Assembly (NCBI GenBank): GCA_017694275.1
Contig: JADINB010000130.1
Location: 1-31,514 of the forward strand
Source of the DNA: Candidatus Egerieousia excrementavium
Lineage (GTDB): Bacteria; Bacteroidota; Bacteroidia; Bacteroidales; UBA932
DNA length: 31,514 bases
Direction of reading: 5' to 3'
Shown here: piece by piece, positions 6,817-15,720 of the stretch
Layout: every line of letters starts with the position of its first letter
How positions within the stretch are numbered: the stretch's first letter is position 1
The notes under the pieces: generated by a model
What the model was told of the DNA's origin: nothing
What the model saw: only the letters and a program-made list of their open reading frames with translations
Database searches by the model: none
Position numbers and translations under genes: made by a program

Positions 6817-7860
6817 ATGTCTCAAGTGCAGTTTTTAGATGATTTTTCCACTCTTGGCTTTCTGCTCAAAAGATGGCTTTCCGGCGACCTTGCCTTGCCG
6901 GGAATAGACAGGGCCATGGCTGCTTCCTATGCTGCAAATCATTTCTTTACTCCGTATATGCAGCGTAATGCCATAGGTGCAATCGCAAACCGGTTCCTTG
7001 TGCGTGAAGAACTTGAAAAATGGCTTGGAAACTATATGCCCGGTTTGGGAGAAGGCTTCGGCAGACGGAAAGTCGGAATTGTGATGGCAGGAAACATACC
7101 TCTGGTAGGGTTCCACGATTTTCTCTCTGTAATGGCTGTCGGGGCGGATGCAGTCGTCAAGCTCTCTTCCAGAGATGCCTTTCTTCTTCCTGCCGTGTTC
7201 TCTGTCTTATGCTCTGTTGATTCAGGGTGGCGGAAACGTGCCGAGTTTATAGTCTCGGACGGCAGGTCAGGCGAGTACCTTCAGGCTTTTGCAGATACAG
7301 ATGCCATGATTGCAACCGGAAGCGACCAGACAAAGGAGGCTGTCTCTGCCGTTTATGGTGACAAACCTCTGTTGGCGCGGGGCAGCAGGTTCAGTTATGC
7401 AGTCATAGATGACCGGAACAAGGGCAATCTTAATGGACTTGCAGAGGATGTCTTTCTCTATTTCGGGCTTGGATGCAGAAGTGTCTCCAGATTTTTTGTC
7501 AGCCGAGTGACAGGATTGTCGGCATTGTTGCATGAACTGGCAAATGGCAGGGAACTTGTGGCGGGAAATGAAGCCTACATGAACAGTTACAGAAGGCTTA
7601 AGGCTATATGTAAAATGGAGGGCCGTGAATTTGAAGACGGCGGATTCTTTATTCTTGCTCCTGTGGAGGAGGTCTTTTTGCCTATGGGGCTGTTGGGATA
7701 TGCCTATTACGACTCAGACAGGGAACTGGAGCTGTTCGAAACTGAAAAAAGAGATTCAATTCAAAAAAAATATCGTACCTTTGGTTTGGCGCAGTACCCG
7801 TCCGTCACGGAATATGCAGATAATGTCGATACCGTAAATTTTTTAATAGAATCGCTATGA
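6817..7860 (+). CDS. LuxC-family acyl-CoA reductase
   Basis: The 347-residue product resembles the LuxC acyl-CoA/acyl reductase family, which makes a fatty aldehyde from an acyl thioester using NADPH. Supporting marks are GIVMAGNIPLVGFHDFL (about 87-103), VVKLSSRD (113-120), IATGSDQT (165-172) and the likely nucleophile C220 in YFGLGCRSVSRF. No LuxD or LuxE partner is present, so bioluminescence is not implied. The natural substrate is unknown. The stop overlaps the next start (ATGA), so the two are probably translated together. The ATG at 6817 keeps an N-terminal segment that looks conserved; the next in-frame ATG is at residue 34. Confidence 0.8.
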   Translation: MSQVQFLDDFSTLGFLLKRWLSGDLALPGIDRAMAASYAANHFFTPYMQRNAIGAIANRFLVREELEKWLGNYMPGLGEGFGRRKVGIVMAGNIPLVGFHDFLSVMAVGADAVVKLSSRDAFLLPAVFSVLCSVDSGWRKRAEFIVSDGRSGEYLQAFADTDAMIATGSDQTKEAVSAVYGDKPLLARGSRFSYAVIDDRNKGNLNGLAEDVFLYFGLGCRSVSRFFVSRVTGLSALLHELANGRELVAGNEAYMNSYRRLKAICKMEGREFEDGGFFILAPVEEVFLPMGLLGYAYYDSDRELELFETEKRDSIQKKYRTFGLAQYPSVTEYADNVDTVNFLIESL

Positions 7861-8348
7861 TATACAAATTCAAAGGCTCTATTCCCGGCAGCAAGGTCTT
7901 CATGAGAGAGTATGAAATTGAAGGCAGCTCCACACTATATGACTTCAATGATTTCCTTACCAATGACTTGGGTTTTTCTCCCGGGCAGATGACTCTTTTC
8001 AGGGGAATGGACAGGTTCGGGGAACCGAGGTCTGAATACGGGCTTTTCGACATGGGCGACGGTTCAATGGATGAGGTTACTGTGGAAAAGGTTATAAAAA
8101 GGGGTGAGAAAGAGCTGCATTATGTGTTTGACATGAATCGCCAGCGGTATATAAGGTTGGATTTCATGGAGACCTGCGCTCAGTTGCCGCGAGTTTCGTA
8201 TCCGCGTCTGGTGGCTGAGAAGGGGCGTAATCCCGAGCAGTTTGCAAAGGGTTACGAGGATTTTGACCAGATATCCGAGCCCTTTGAGAATATGGAAGGT
8301 TCTGCAATAGAAGAAAGTGAACTGCCCGAAAACGAAGAGTCCATATAA
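7857..8348 (+). CDS. pRiA4b ORF-3-like protein
   Basis: The 163-residue product begins IYKFKGSIPGSKVFMREYEIEGSSTLYDF and contains a DLGFSPGQM..F segment, the pattern of the plasmid pRiA4b ORF-3 / IS1096 passenger family. Function is unknown. The family name comes from mobile elements, but there is no transposase, terminal repeat or target duplication here, and the gene overlaps its upstream neighbour by 4 nt, so it is an ordinary operon member. The C-terminal 40 residues are strongly acidic (Glu/Asp-rich). It lies 5 nt before miaA, so a link with RNA or lipid metabolism cannot be decided. Confidence 0.75.
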   Translation: MIYKFKGSIPGSKVFMREYEIEGSSTLYDFNDFLTNDLGFSPGQMTLFRGMDRFGEPRSEYGLFDMGDGSMDEVTVEKVIKRGEKELHYVFDMNRQRYIRLDFMETCAQLPRVSYPRLVAEKGRNPEQFAKGYEDFDQISEPFENMEGSAIEESELPENEESI

Positions 8349-8353
8349 AGTTC

Positions 8354-9214
8354 ATGTATAAGCCGCTGCTCCTGATAATATTGGGCCCGACTGCTGTCGG
8401 CAAGACAGATTTTGCCATTGAGCGGGCACTGGAGTGTGGCTCTCCGGTAGTCTCATGCGATTCGCGTCAGATTTATAAAGAGCTGAAAATAGGGACAGCA
8501 CCTCCTTCCAGTGAACAGTTGGCCAGAGTCAGACATTACTTCATTTTTTCCCATTCGGTAAACGATTATTTTACGGCAGGGCGCTATGAAATAGAGGCTC
8601 TTGCCCTTTTGGATGAGTTGTTCAAGACTCATTCTACGGTTGTTATGGCCGGCGGGTCAGGGCTTTATATAGATGCCTTGTGCAACGGTCTTGACGATTT
8701 CCCTCCGGCAGACCAGAATTTGCGCAGGAGGCTGACTCTAAAGGCAGAAAAGGAGGGAGTGGAGTCTCTTGCCGCATTGCTCAGGGAGATAGACCCGCTC
8801 TCTTATGAAACAATAGAAATATCAAACAGGCAGCGGGTCATAAGGGCAGTTGAGGTTACCTTGCAGACGGGACGGAAATTTTCAGACTGGAAGAGCCACG
8901 CGGTAAAGGAACGGCCGTTCCAGATAAGGAAAATCTTTCTGAGCCGCGACCGGGAACTGCTTTATGAAAGAATAAACAAAAGGGTAGACCTTATGATGGA
9001 GCAGGGGCTGCTCGATGAGGCTCTCTCCCTGATGCGGTTTCGCGACAGGCCGGCCCTCAATACTGTCGGGTACAAGGAACTCTTCGATTACATTGACGGG
9101 AAAACTTCACTTGCAGAGGCAGTGGAACTGATAAAAAGAAACTCCCGCCGGTATGCAAAGAAACAACTTACATACTGGCGGAGAGACAATGCCCTGGAAA
9201 CAGTCTGCATTTAG
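8354..9214 (+). CDS. miaA: tRNA dimethylallyltransferase
   Basis: The enzyme adds the dimethylallyl group to N6 of A37 in tRNAs that read UNN codons. The 286-residue product has the P-loop GPTAVGKT (11-18), SCDSRQIYKELKIGTAPP (about 34-51), GGSGLYIDAL (about 99-108) and the RQRVIRAVEV segment (about 158-167). Length is slightly below the usual 300-315. The gene follows the pRiA4b ORF-3-like gene by 5 nt and ends 6 nt before the convergent recQ stop, with no hairpin between them. Confidence 0.96.
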   Translation: MYKPLLLIILGPTAVGKTDFAIERALECGSPVVSCDSRQIYKELKIGTAPPSSEQLARVRHYFIFSHSVNDYFTAGRYEIEALALLDELFKTHSTVVMAGGSGLYIDALCNGLDDFPPADQNLRRRLTLKAEKEGVESLAALLREIDPLSYETIEISNRQRVIRAVEVTLQTGRKFSDWKSHAVKERPFQIRKIFLSRDRELLYERINKRVDLMMEQGLLDEALSLMRFRDRPALNTVGYKELFDYIDGKTSLAEAVELIKRNSRRYAKKQLTYWRRDNALETVCI

Positions 9215-9220
9215 GGCAGG

Positions 9221-11422
9221 CTAGTTCCCCACTTCCGAGAGGAACTTTATGCGGATGAGCCTTACTTCTTCTTCGGTATAGTCAGGGCCAAGTGCCTTTA
9301 ACGCTTCATTTACTGAATCTGAAACCGCCTCTTCCTTGAAGTATTCGTATATGTCGCCGACCTTGTCATCGTCTACAACCTGGCGTATATAGTAGTCGAT
9401 GTTTATCTTTGTCCCGGAATTTACGATAGATTCGATTTCGTTGTACAACTGCTCCATGTCTATGTTCAGCGAGTCTGCAATCTCGTCCAGGGGAGTCCTG
9501 CGGTCTACGCTCTTTATAATGGAGATCTTGTTAGAACTCTTTACCGGCACTGTCTTTACCAGGAAATCTGTAGGCCGTATGATGTCGTTCTCCTCTACAT
9601 ATTTGGCAATAAGCCTTATGAATTCATTGCCGAACTTTTTGGCCTTGCCTTCTCCAACGCCCTGGCATGCCTTGAGTTCCTCGATTGTGGTAGGATACAT
9701 TATGGACATGTCTTCAAGGGAAGGATCCTGGAATATTACGAATGGCGGAATGTTCAGTCTCTTTGAAAGGGATTGGCGTACATCCTTGAGCATGCTCAGC
9801 AGCGCTTCGTCTCCAGCTCCACTGTGGTGTTTCTGGTTCCCGGCGGTCTGAGTTTCGTCATCATCATCGGAATCGTCGAATTTCCTGTCTTCGGTAAGCA
9901 TTATCGACCAGGGCTTTTTGTAAAACTCCAACCCTTTGGGTGTGACGGTTATAAGCCCGTATTTCTCAACCTCTTTATACAACAGTTGCAATATTAGACC
10001 CTGCCGTATGATTGCCAGCCAGAAATCTGCCCCCTTGTTGGGGATGATGCCGAACAGTTCCAGTTTGTGATGGTTGTATGATTTTATGATAGAATTGGAA
10101 ACCCCTCCCAGGATGTTTGCAAGATGCTCTGCCTTGAAATTCTCTTTCATCGAAGTGATGAGCTCTATGACCATACACATGAACTCCTTGCCCTCGAACT
10201 GTGCCTTAGGATGCAGGCAGTTGTCGCAGTTGCCGCAGTTTTCCTTCTGGTAAGTCTCGCCGAAATAGTTGAGCAGGCTTTTTCTTCTGCATGTGTTCGA
10301 TTCTGCGTATGCAACAGTGTCGTTCAGCAGCTGGCGCCCTATTTCCTGTTCGGCAAGAGGCTTGCTCTGCATGAATTTTTCCAGTTTCTGTATATCCTTG
10401 TAACTGTAGAAGGCAATGCACTGCCCTTCTCCGCCGTCTCTGCCGGCCCGTCCGGTTTCCTGATAGTAGCCTTCCAGACTTTTCGGGAAATTGTAGTGGA
10501 TGACAAATCTGACATCAGGCTTGTCTATACCCATTCCGAACGCAATAGTGGCAACGATAACGTCTATCTCTTCCATCAGGAACTTGTCCTGGTTCGCGGC
10601 TCTTGTGGCAGCATCCAGTCCTGCATGGTATGGCAGTGACTTTATACCGTTTACGTTAAGCAATTCCGAGAGTTCTTCCACCTTCTTCCTGCTAAGGCAG
10701 TAGATTATGCCCGATTTGCCGCTGTTGTTCTTTATGAATTTGATAATCTCTTTCTCCCTGTTTGCTTTAGGCCTTACTTCATAATAGAGGTTTTCCCTGT
10801 TGAATGAGGCCTTGAAGACTTTTGCATCTCCCATGCCCAGATTTTTCTGTATGTCCTGCTGTACCTTGGGAGTCGCGGTTGCGGTAAGCGCGATGATGGG
10901 CGCAATGCCTATCTCTTTTACTATCGACTGTATCCTTCTGTATTCAGGCCTGAAATCATGCCCCCACTCCGAGATGCAGTGCGCCTCGTCTACTGCATAA
11001 AACGAGATTTTTATCTGTTGCAGAAGCGCTATGTTTTCCTCTTTGGTAAGCGATTCGGGTGCAACGTAGAGCAGTTTTGTCATTCCTGAAAGCAGGTCAT
11101 CCTTTACTTCCTGAAGCTGGGTCTTGTTGAGGGAGGAGTTTAAAAAATGCGCCACCCCCTCTTCGTGGGCAACAAAACCCCTGATTGCATCTACCTGGTT
11201 TTTCATCAGTGCAATCAGCGGAGAGATGATTACGGCCGTACCCTCCATAAGAAGGGCCGGCAGTTGGTAGCACAAAGATTTTCCCCCTCCGGTAGGCATC
11301 AGTACGAATGTGTTCTTGCCGGCTATCAAGTTATTGATAATAGCCTCCTGATCTCCTTTGAAAGAATCGAATCCAAAGAAATCTTTTAGTTTTTGGTGTA
11401 AAACATCAGATGTTATGTTCAT
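9221..11422 (-). CDS. recQ: ATP-dependent DNA helicase RecQ
   Basis: This 3'-5' DNA helicase acts in recombination and fork repair. The ATG at 11422 gives 733 residues; an in-frame GTG 36 nt upstream is possible but adds no conserved sequence. Walker A is TGGGKS (44-49), the DEAH box 145-148, motif IV-VI features are ATIAFGMGIDKPDVRFVIHY and QETGRAGRDG (about 321-330), the RecQ zinc cysteines are C378, C396, C399 and C402, and an HRDC domain lies at about 535-605. A further tail of over 100 residues resembles the helix-turn-helix C-terminal region of longer RecQ proteins in this phylum. It diverges from kdsD. Confidence 0.97.
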   Translation of the reverse strand: MNITSDVLHQKLKDFFGFDSFKGDQEAIINNLIAGKNTFVLMPTGGGKSLCYQLPALLMEGTAVIISPLIALMKNQVDAIRGFVAHEEGVAHFLNSSLNKTQLQEVKDDLLSGMTKLLYVAPESLTKEENIALLQQIKISFYAVDEAHCISEWGHDFRPEYRRIQSIVKEIGIAPIIALTATATPKVQQDIQKNLGMGDAKVFKASFNRENLYYEVRPKANREKEIIKFIKNNSGKSGIIYCLSRKKVEELSELLNVNGIKSLPYHAGLDAATRAANQDKFLMEEIDVIVATIAFGMGIDKPDVRFVIHYNFPKSLEGYYQETGRAGRDGGEGQCIAFYSYKDIQKLEKFMQSKPLAEQEIGRQLLNDTVAYAESNTCRRKSLLNYFGETYQKENCGNCDNCLHPKAQFEGKEFMCMVIELITSMKENFKAEHLANILGGVSNSIIKSYNHHKLELFGIIPNKGADFWLAIIRQGLILQLLYKEVEKYGLITVTPKGLEFYKKPWSIMLTEDRKFDDSDDDDETQTAGNQKHHSGAGDEALLSMLKDVRQSLSKRLNIPPFVIFQDPSLEDMSIMYPTTIEELKACQGVGEGKAKKFGNEFIRLIAKYVEENDIIRPTDFLVKTVPVKSSNKISIIKSVDRRTPLDEIADSLNIDMEQLYNEIESIVNSGTKINIDYYIRQVVDDDKVGDIYEYFKEEAVSDSVNEALKALGPDYTEEEVRLIRIKFLSEVGN

Positions 11423-11443
11423 ATATCGAAGTGAAAAAATCTT

Positions 11444-11451
11444 TACCTTTG
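11444..11451 (+). promoter_or_regulatory. Candidate -7 element for kdsD
   Basis: TACCTTTG matches TAnnTTTG perfectly, 51 nt before the kdsD ATG, which would give a leader of about 45 nt. No good TTG is found 19-21 nt upstream. The leader between it and the ATG is very AT-rich (11461-11502). Confidence 0.5.
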
Positions 11452-11502
11452 TATCCACTAAGTTAGGAATTAGTTTAATTTTTACAAAATTTTTTAAAAA
11501 TT

Positions 11503-12465
11503 ATGGCCGATAATCTAAAAGAATTAGCCATTAGTGTGATTGAGAAAGAGGCTCAGGCGGTAAACAATCTAAAACCATATATCGACGATGAGTTTCTGGA
11601 GATACTGAATCTCATATACAACTCCAAAGGCAGACTCATAATAACGGGAATAGGGAAAAGCGCGATAATAGGGCAGAAGATTGTGGCTACCATGAATTCT
11701 ACCGGAACGCCTGCAATCTTCATGCATGCGGCAGATGCCATTCACGGCGATTTGGGCATAGTCCAGCACGATGATGTGGTGATGTGCATCTCGAAAAGCG
11801 GCAATACTCCTGAGATAAAGGTGCTTGTGCCGCTTATCAGGAGAATGGGGAACAAACTTGTCGCCATGGTCTCAAATACAGATTCTTATCTGGCCCAGCA
11901 TTCAGACCATATTGTCAGGGCGACGGTGGCGGCAGAGGCATGTCCCAATAACCTGGCTCCTACATCGAGCACTACTACACAGCTTGTAATGGGCGATGCA
12001 ATAGCGGTATGCCTGCTCAAGATGCGTGGTTTTTCCCAGGAAGACTTTGCGAGGTATCATCCCGGCGGCTCCTTGGGAAAGAGGCTGTATCTGAGGGTGG
12101 GAGATCTGATAGACCCTGAGGTCAGGCCCTCCGTAAAACTGGATGAGACAATACAGAATACTATAATAAACATTTCGCAGAACAGGCTTGGGGCCACAGT
12201 CGTATTGGACGGGAATGACAACCTGTGCGGAATAATAACCGACGGAGACGTGCGCCGTATGGTTGAGAAGGGGATTCCCATAGATACGCTTTCTGCAAAG
12301 GACATCATGAGTGTAAATCCCAAAACCATAGACATAAATGAATTGGCTGTCAATGCGTTCTCTATTATGGAAAAGAATAAGATAACTTCGGTGGTTGTTT
12401 TGCGCGAGGGGCGGTATGTAGGGCTGATTCACATTCATGACATACTCAGGGAGGGGATAGTCTGA
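11503..12465 (+). CDS. kdsD: D-arabinose 5-phosphate isomerase, KpsF/GutQ family
   Basis: The enzyme interconverts ribulose 5-phosphate and arabinose 5-phosphate, the first step towards Kdo in lipopolysaccharide. The 320 residues match the family. An N-terminal SIS domain (about 40-175) has RLIITGIGKSA, MHAADAIHGDLG and ISKSGNTPE, and is followed by LAPTSSTTTQLVMGDA, a family hallmark. Two CBS repeats fill about 205-320 (LGATVVLDGNDNLCGIITDGD and ITSVVVLREGRYVGLIHIHD). The next gene starts 2 nt later. The rest of the Kdo pathway is not in the window. Confidence 0.94.
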   Translation: MADNLKELAISVIEKEAQAVNNLKPYIDDEFLEILNLIYNSKGRLIITGIGKSAIIGQKIVATMNSTGTPAIFMHAADAIHGDLGIVQHDDVVMCISKSGNTPEIKVLVPLIRRMGNKLVAMVSNTDSYLAQHSDHIVRATVAAEACPNNLAPTSSTTTQLVMGDAIAVCLLKMRGFSQEDFARYHPGGSLGKRLYLRVGDLIDPEVRPSVKLDETIQNTIINISQNRLGATVVLDGNDNLCGIITDGDVRRMVEKGIPIDTLSAKDIMSVNPKTIDINELAVNAFSIMEKNKITSVVVLREGRYVGLIHIHDILREGIV

Positions 12466-12467
12466 TT

Positions 12468-13475
12468 ATGGAAAAATTCAATCCTAACGACATAGGCATA
12501 CCTAACGGCAACTTTTTCGGGTTGCCGTATACGGTCGGAGAGAGCGAGACCGTGCTGCTGCCGGTAACATGGGATGTCACGACATCGTACGCAAGCGGAA
12601 CGGCAAAAGGGCCGCAGGCCATGCTTGACGCATCTTTGCAGATAGACCTTTTTGATGAACTGGTGCCCCAGGTGTGGAAAAGGAAGATTGCCACACTTCC
12701 CTTCAGTGGAGAAATAGAGAACATGAACGGCCGGGGCAGGGCCATGGCCGAGCAGGTTATGGAGAGTCTGGCAAAAGGTGAGGATCCTGCCGGACTGATC
12801 CATAAAGTCTCTGAGGTGAACTCTCTCTCGGAGCGGTTGAACGAATATGTATATTCCACATGCAGACAGTATCTGGATGAGGGCAAGCGTGTAGGAGTGG
12901 TAGGCGGAGAGCACAGTGTCCCTTTCGGCTACATAATGGCGCTTGCCGAAAGGTATCAGGATTTTGGTATATTGCACATAGATGCTCATGCCGATTTGCG
13001 CAGGGCATACGAAGGATTCACCTATTCGCATGCCTCAATCATGTACAATGTGCTGGACAGGATACCGCAGGTTTCAAGGATATGCCAGGTTGCCGTGAGG
13101 GACTTTTGCAGTGACGAGTATGATATAATGTGCGGTGACGGCAGGGTGAGGTCGTTTACAGACAGGGCACTGCACAGAGACAAATTCCTTGGCAAGAGTT
13201 GGGATTCTATATGCGGCAACATCATTGGAGTGCTCCCTGAAAAAGTCTATATAAGTTTTGACATAGACGGTCTTTCTGCCTCACTGGCCCCAAATACCGG
13301 AACACCGGTCCCGGGAGGGCTCTCATTCCGCGAGGCGGATTATCTGCTGGAAAAACTCTCACTCAGCGGAAGGGAAGTGATAGGGTTTGACTTGTGCGAA
13401 GTGGCTCCCGGCTCTGAGGGCGAATGGGATGCAAATGTGGGAAGCCGGGTTCTGTTCAGGCTTTGCCTGTGTTAG
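12468..13475 (+). CDS. Ureohydrolase of the arginase/agmatinase family
   Basis: This is a manganese hydrolase that removes urea or a related group from a guanidino compound. The six metal ligands are visible: H149 in GGEHS, D172, H174 and D176 in DAHADLR, and D265 and D267 in SFDID. The sequence YEGFTYSHAS after DAHADLR and NTGTPVPGGLS are closer to agmatinase-type members than to classic arginase. Formimidoylglutamase cannot be excluded, and no hut genes or arginine decarboxylase are nearby. It has 335 residues, and residues about 75-125 include a linker longer than in short agmatinases. It is 2 nt from kdsD and probably co-transcribed. Confidence 0.85.
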   Translation: MEKFNPNDIGIPNGNFFGLPYTVGESETVLLPVTWDVTTSYASGTAKGPQAMLDASLQIDLFDELVPQVWKRKIATLPFSGEIENMNGRGRAMAEQVMESLAKGEDPAGLIHKVSEVNSLSERLNEYVYSTCRQYLDEGKRVGVVGGEHSVPFGYIMALAERYQDFGILHIDAHADLRRAYEGFTYSHASIMYNVLDRIPQVSRICQVAVRDFCSDEYDIMCGDGRVRSFTDRALHRDKFLGKSWDSICGNIIGVLPEKVYISFDIDGLSASLAPNTGTPVPGGLSFREADYLLEKLSLSGREVIGFDLCEVAPGSEGEWDANVGSRVLFRLCLC

Positions 13476-13507
13476 ATCAGGCATGACTTTATGCCGGGTG
13501 GATAGAT

Positions 13508-13538
13508 TTGCATTGCTTTATGTTTTTGCGTATCTTTG
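13508..13538 (+). promoter_or_regulatory. Promoter for nhaA
   Basis: TTG (13508-13510), 20 nt, then TATCTTTG (13531-13538), a full match to the Bacteroides vegetative consensus. It predicts transcription from about 13542-13545 and a leader near 20 nt before the ATG at 13563. It also shows that the in-frame TTG at 13536 lies inside the promoter and is not the start codon. Confidence 0.75.
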
Positions 13539-13562
13539 TATACTTTACTTCAAGGTTGGACT

Positions 13563-14912
13563 ATGGCGAAACTTACTCCTAAAAAAATAGTTGCTACAGT
13601 CGAAGCGGACTTCAAACACTTCTTCTCGCAATTTCTACATAATGAATCGATAGGCGGAATTATTCTTTTGATATGCACGATTATTTCACTCTTGTGTGCC
13701 AATGTCCCGCAACTGGGGGCATTGCATGAGTTGTGGAGCAAGAATGCCGGGATTCATGTGGGCGATTTTTCCCTCTCCATGAGTGTGGGCCACTGGATAA
13801 ACGATGGTCTGATGGCTGTCTTCTTTTTTGTTGTAGGTCTGGAAATCAAGCGTGAGATGCTGGTTGGCGAACTTTCCTCGTTCAAACACGCATCCCTTCC
13901 CATATTCGCGGCTGTCGGAGGCATGATTGTTCCGGCGCTGCTCTATACGCTGTTCAACGGAAACGGTGACTTTTCCAACGGATGGGGTATCCCGATGGCT
14001 ACCGACATAGCATTTGCAATAGGCGTGCTTTCTCTTCTGGGAAAGAGAGTCCCGCTAGGGCTCAAGGTCTTTCTTACGGCGCTTGCAATAGTTGACGATC
14101 TGGGAGCGATAGTCGTGCTTGCAATTTTCTATCCGTCTCATGCACTTCATTTTGACATGCTGCTTTATGCCATGGCTGTAGTCCTGGTGCTTTATTTCTT
14201 CAACAGAAACAAAGTGAACAACATGCTCTTTTATATAATTCCGGGCATACTCCTGTGGTACCTTATCCTTAAATCCGGCATACATGCCACAATCGCAGGA
14301 GTTATATTGGCAATGACCATACCATCCAGAACAGTGATTAACGAGGTGAAGTTCATGGTACGGGTCAGGTATCTGCTGGAGAAGTTCAAGAATGCCAGCA
14401 ACAGCGAGGTCGAAGTTTTGGCAAATCCGCGGCAGCAGCATATAATCCATAGGATAGACAAGCATGTGCAGGAGATAAATCCACTGCTTCACAAATTTGA
14501 AACCATGCTTCATCCATGGGTTACCTTTTTCATAATGCCTGTGTTCGCTCTTGCAAATTCCGGAGTGGAGATTTCGCTGGATCTCTTTACTCCGCAGGTC
14601 ATGCCTATTGCGGAGGGCATATTCTTTGGTCTTCTGTTTGGCAAACCGATAGGAATATTCCTTTTCAGTTTTGTTTCGGTCAAGCTTGGAATAGCGAAAT
14701 TGCCGACGGGAACAAAATGGAGACAAATCGCGTCATTGGGAGTCATAGCCGGAATCGGATTCACAATGTCGATATTCATAGATTCGCTTGCATTCACTCA
14801 GGAATACCTTGTGAATGTGGGCAAGGCGGCAATCTTAGGTACGTCTTTTGTTGCTGCCGTAGTTGGTTTGGGGCTGATGTTCCTTACCTGCAAAACAGAA
14901 AAAACAGTTTAA
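13563..14912 (+). CDS. nhaA: Na+/H+ antiporter NhaA
   Basis: This inner-membrane antiporter expels Na+ in exchange for H+ to control pH and salt. The 449 residues contain about 12 hydrophobic segments. The ion-binding acids are in place: D148 in GIPMATDIAF, and D178 and D179 in AIVDDLGAIVVLAIFY. VGLEIKREML (91-100) is a second family signature. A hydrophilic loop at about 255-310 is longer than in E. coli NhaA, accounting for the larger size. A consensus promoter lies just upstream. fkpA-like DNA begins 21 nt after the stop with no terminator between, so read-through is likely. Confidence 0.96.
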   Translation: MAKLTPKKIVATVEADFKHFFSQFLHNESIGGIILLICTIISLLCANVPQLGALHELWSKNAGIHVGDFSLSMSVGHWINDGLMAVFFFVVGLEIKREMLVGELSSFKHASLPIFAAVGGMIVPALLYTLFNGNGDFSNGWGIPMATDIAFAIGVLSLLGKRVPLGLKVFLTALAIVDDLGAIVVLAIFYPSHALHFDMLLYAMAVVLVLYFFNRNKVNNMLFYIIPGILLWYLILKSGIHATIAGVILAMTIPSRTVINEVKFMVRVRYLLEKFKNASNSEVEVLANPRQQHIIHRIDKHVQEINPLLHKFETMLHPWVTFFIMPVFALANSGVEISLDLFTPQVMPIAEGIFFGLLFGKPIGIFLFSFVSVKLGIAKLPTGTKWRQIASLGVIAGIGFTMSIFIDSLAFTQEYLVNVGKAAILGTSFVAAVVGLGLMFLTCKTEKTV

Positions 14913-14933
14913 TTATTTATAAATAAAAACAGT

Positions 14934-15653
14934 ATGAAGAAAATCTTGAAATTTTTCGCATTGGCTTCCGTGGCTGTTGCAACTGCAGCATGTTCCGGAA
15001 ACAAACAGTATGGCGAACCTGTTCCGGGCATTGCCCAGAGCAGTGTCGATTCTGCAAGTTATGCATTGGGAGTTTCAATGGGCATGTCGCTTAAACAGTC
15101 GGGAATTGAGCCGTTGAACCTTGCGTCACTCTATGAAGGTCTTGTTGACGGTGCTTTTGGCAATGATCTTAAAGTCTCACAGGCAGAGCTTCCCAACGTG
15201 ATTCAGACATATATAACAAGAAGCAATATTGCCATGGCAGACAAGAAAACCAGGGAGCAGGATGTTTTCTTTGCCGAAAATGCAAAGAAAGACAGCGTTC
15301 AGGTTACCGAAAGCGGTCTGCAGTACAAGATTATCCGTCAGGGCAACGATTCTCTCAGGCCCGCCATATCAGATACTGTTACCGTAAACTATACGGGAAC
15401 GCTTCTTGACGGGACAGAGTTTGATTCTACCCGCGGAGAAGGCGGACAGCCTGTCACATATCCGCTGGGTGGCTTTATCAGAGGATGGCAGGAAGGTCTT
15501 CCTCTCATAGGTGAAGGCGGAAGAATCATCCTTTGGATTCCTTTCTCACTTGCCTATGGAGACAGGGCCATGGGTCCTTCAATTCCAAAATATTCTACTC
15601 TGGTATTTGACGTGGAGGTCTTGAAAGTCTCTCCCAAGCAGGAGGAGAAGTAA
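14934..15653 (+). CDS. FKBP-type peptidyl-prolyl isomerase, lipoprotein
   Basis: This envelope protein-folding enzyme catalyses cis-trans isomerisation of prolyl bonds. The first 20 residues are a lipoprotein signal (Lys-Lys, hydrophobic run, TAAC with C20). An FKBP_N-like helical dimerisation segment (about 35-115, with YALGVSMGMSLKQSG) precedes the FKBP domain (about 130-238: VNYTGTLLDGTEFDST, GFIRGWQEGLPLIGEGG, IPFSLAYGDRAMG, LVFDVEVLKV). At 239 residues it is like FkpA/Mip proteins. It is followed by a hairpin terminator. Confidence 0.94.
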   Translation: MKKILKFFALASVAVATAACSGNKQYGEPVPGIAQSSVDSASYALGVSMGMSLKQSGIEPLNLASLYEGLVDGAFGNDLKVSQAELPNVIQTYITRSNIAMADKKTREQDVFFAENAKKDSVQVTESGLQYKIIRQGNDSLRPAISDTVTVNYTGTLLDGTEFDSTRGEGGQPVTYPLGGFIRGWQEGLPLIGEGGRIILWIPFSLAYGDRAMGPSIPKYSTLVFDVEVLKVSPKQEEK

Positions 15654-15681
15654 AATCTGCAAAGAAGGAGAACGATATTGA

Positions 15682-15720
15682 ACTGTGCCGGAATAGTGTT
15701 TCGGCACAGTCCTTATCTTT
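15682..15720 (+). terminator. Terminator after the FKBP gene
   Basis: A perfect 9-bp stem, ACTGTGCCG (15682-15690) with CGGCACAGT (15702-15710), closes an 11-nt loop and is followed by the T-rich CCTTATCTTT. That T-rich tail is also the -7 element of the next gene. Confidence 0.8.

Noticed and set aside
6817..7860. Bioluminescence operon suggested by the LuxC-type reductase
   Set aside because: No luxA, luxB, luxD or luxE nearby; LuxC-family reductases are common in non-luminous Bacteroidota.
7857..8348. Mobile element suggested by the IS1096-passenger/pRiA4b ORF-3 family name
   Set aside because: No transposase, terminal repeats or target duplication; the gene overlaps its upstream neighbour by 4 nt and sits beside miaA, as a resident operon member.
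13476..13500. Hairpin GGCAT...ATGCC after the ureohydrolase gene as a terminator
   Set aside because: Only five base pairs and no T tract.
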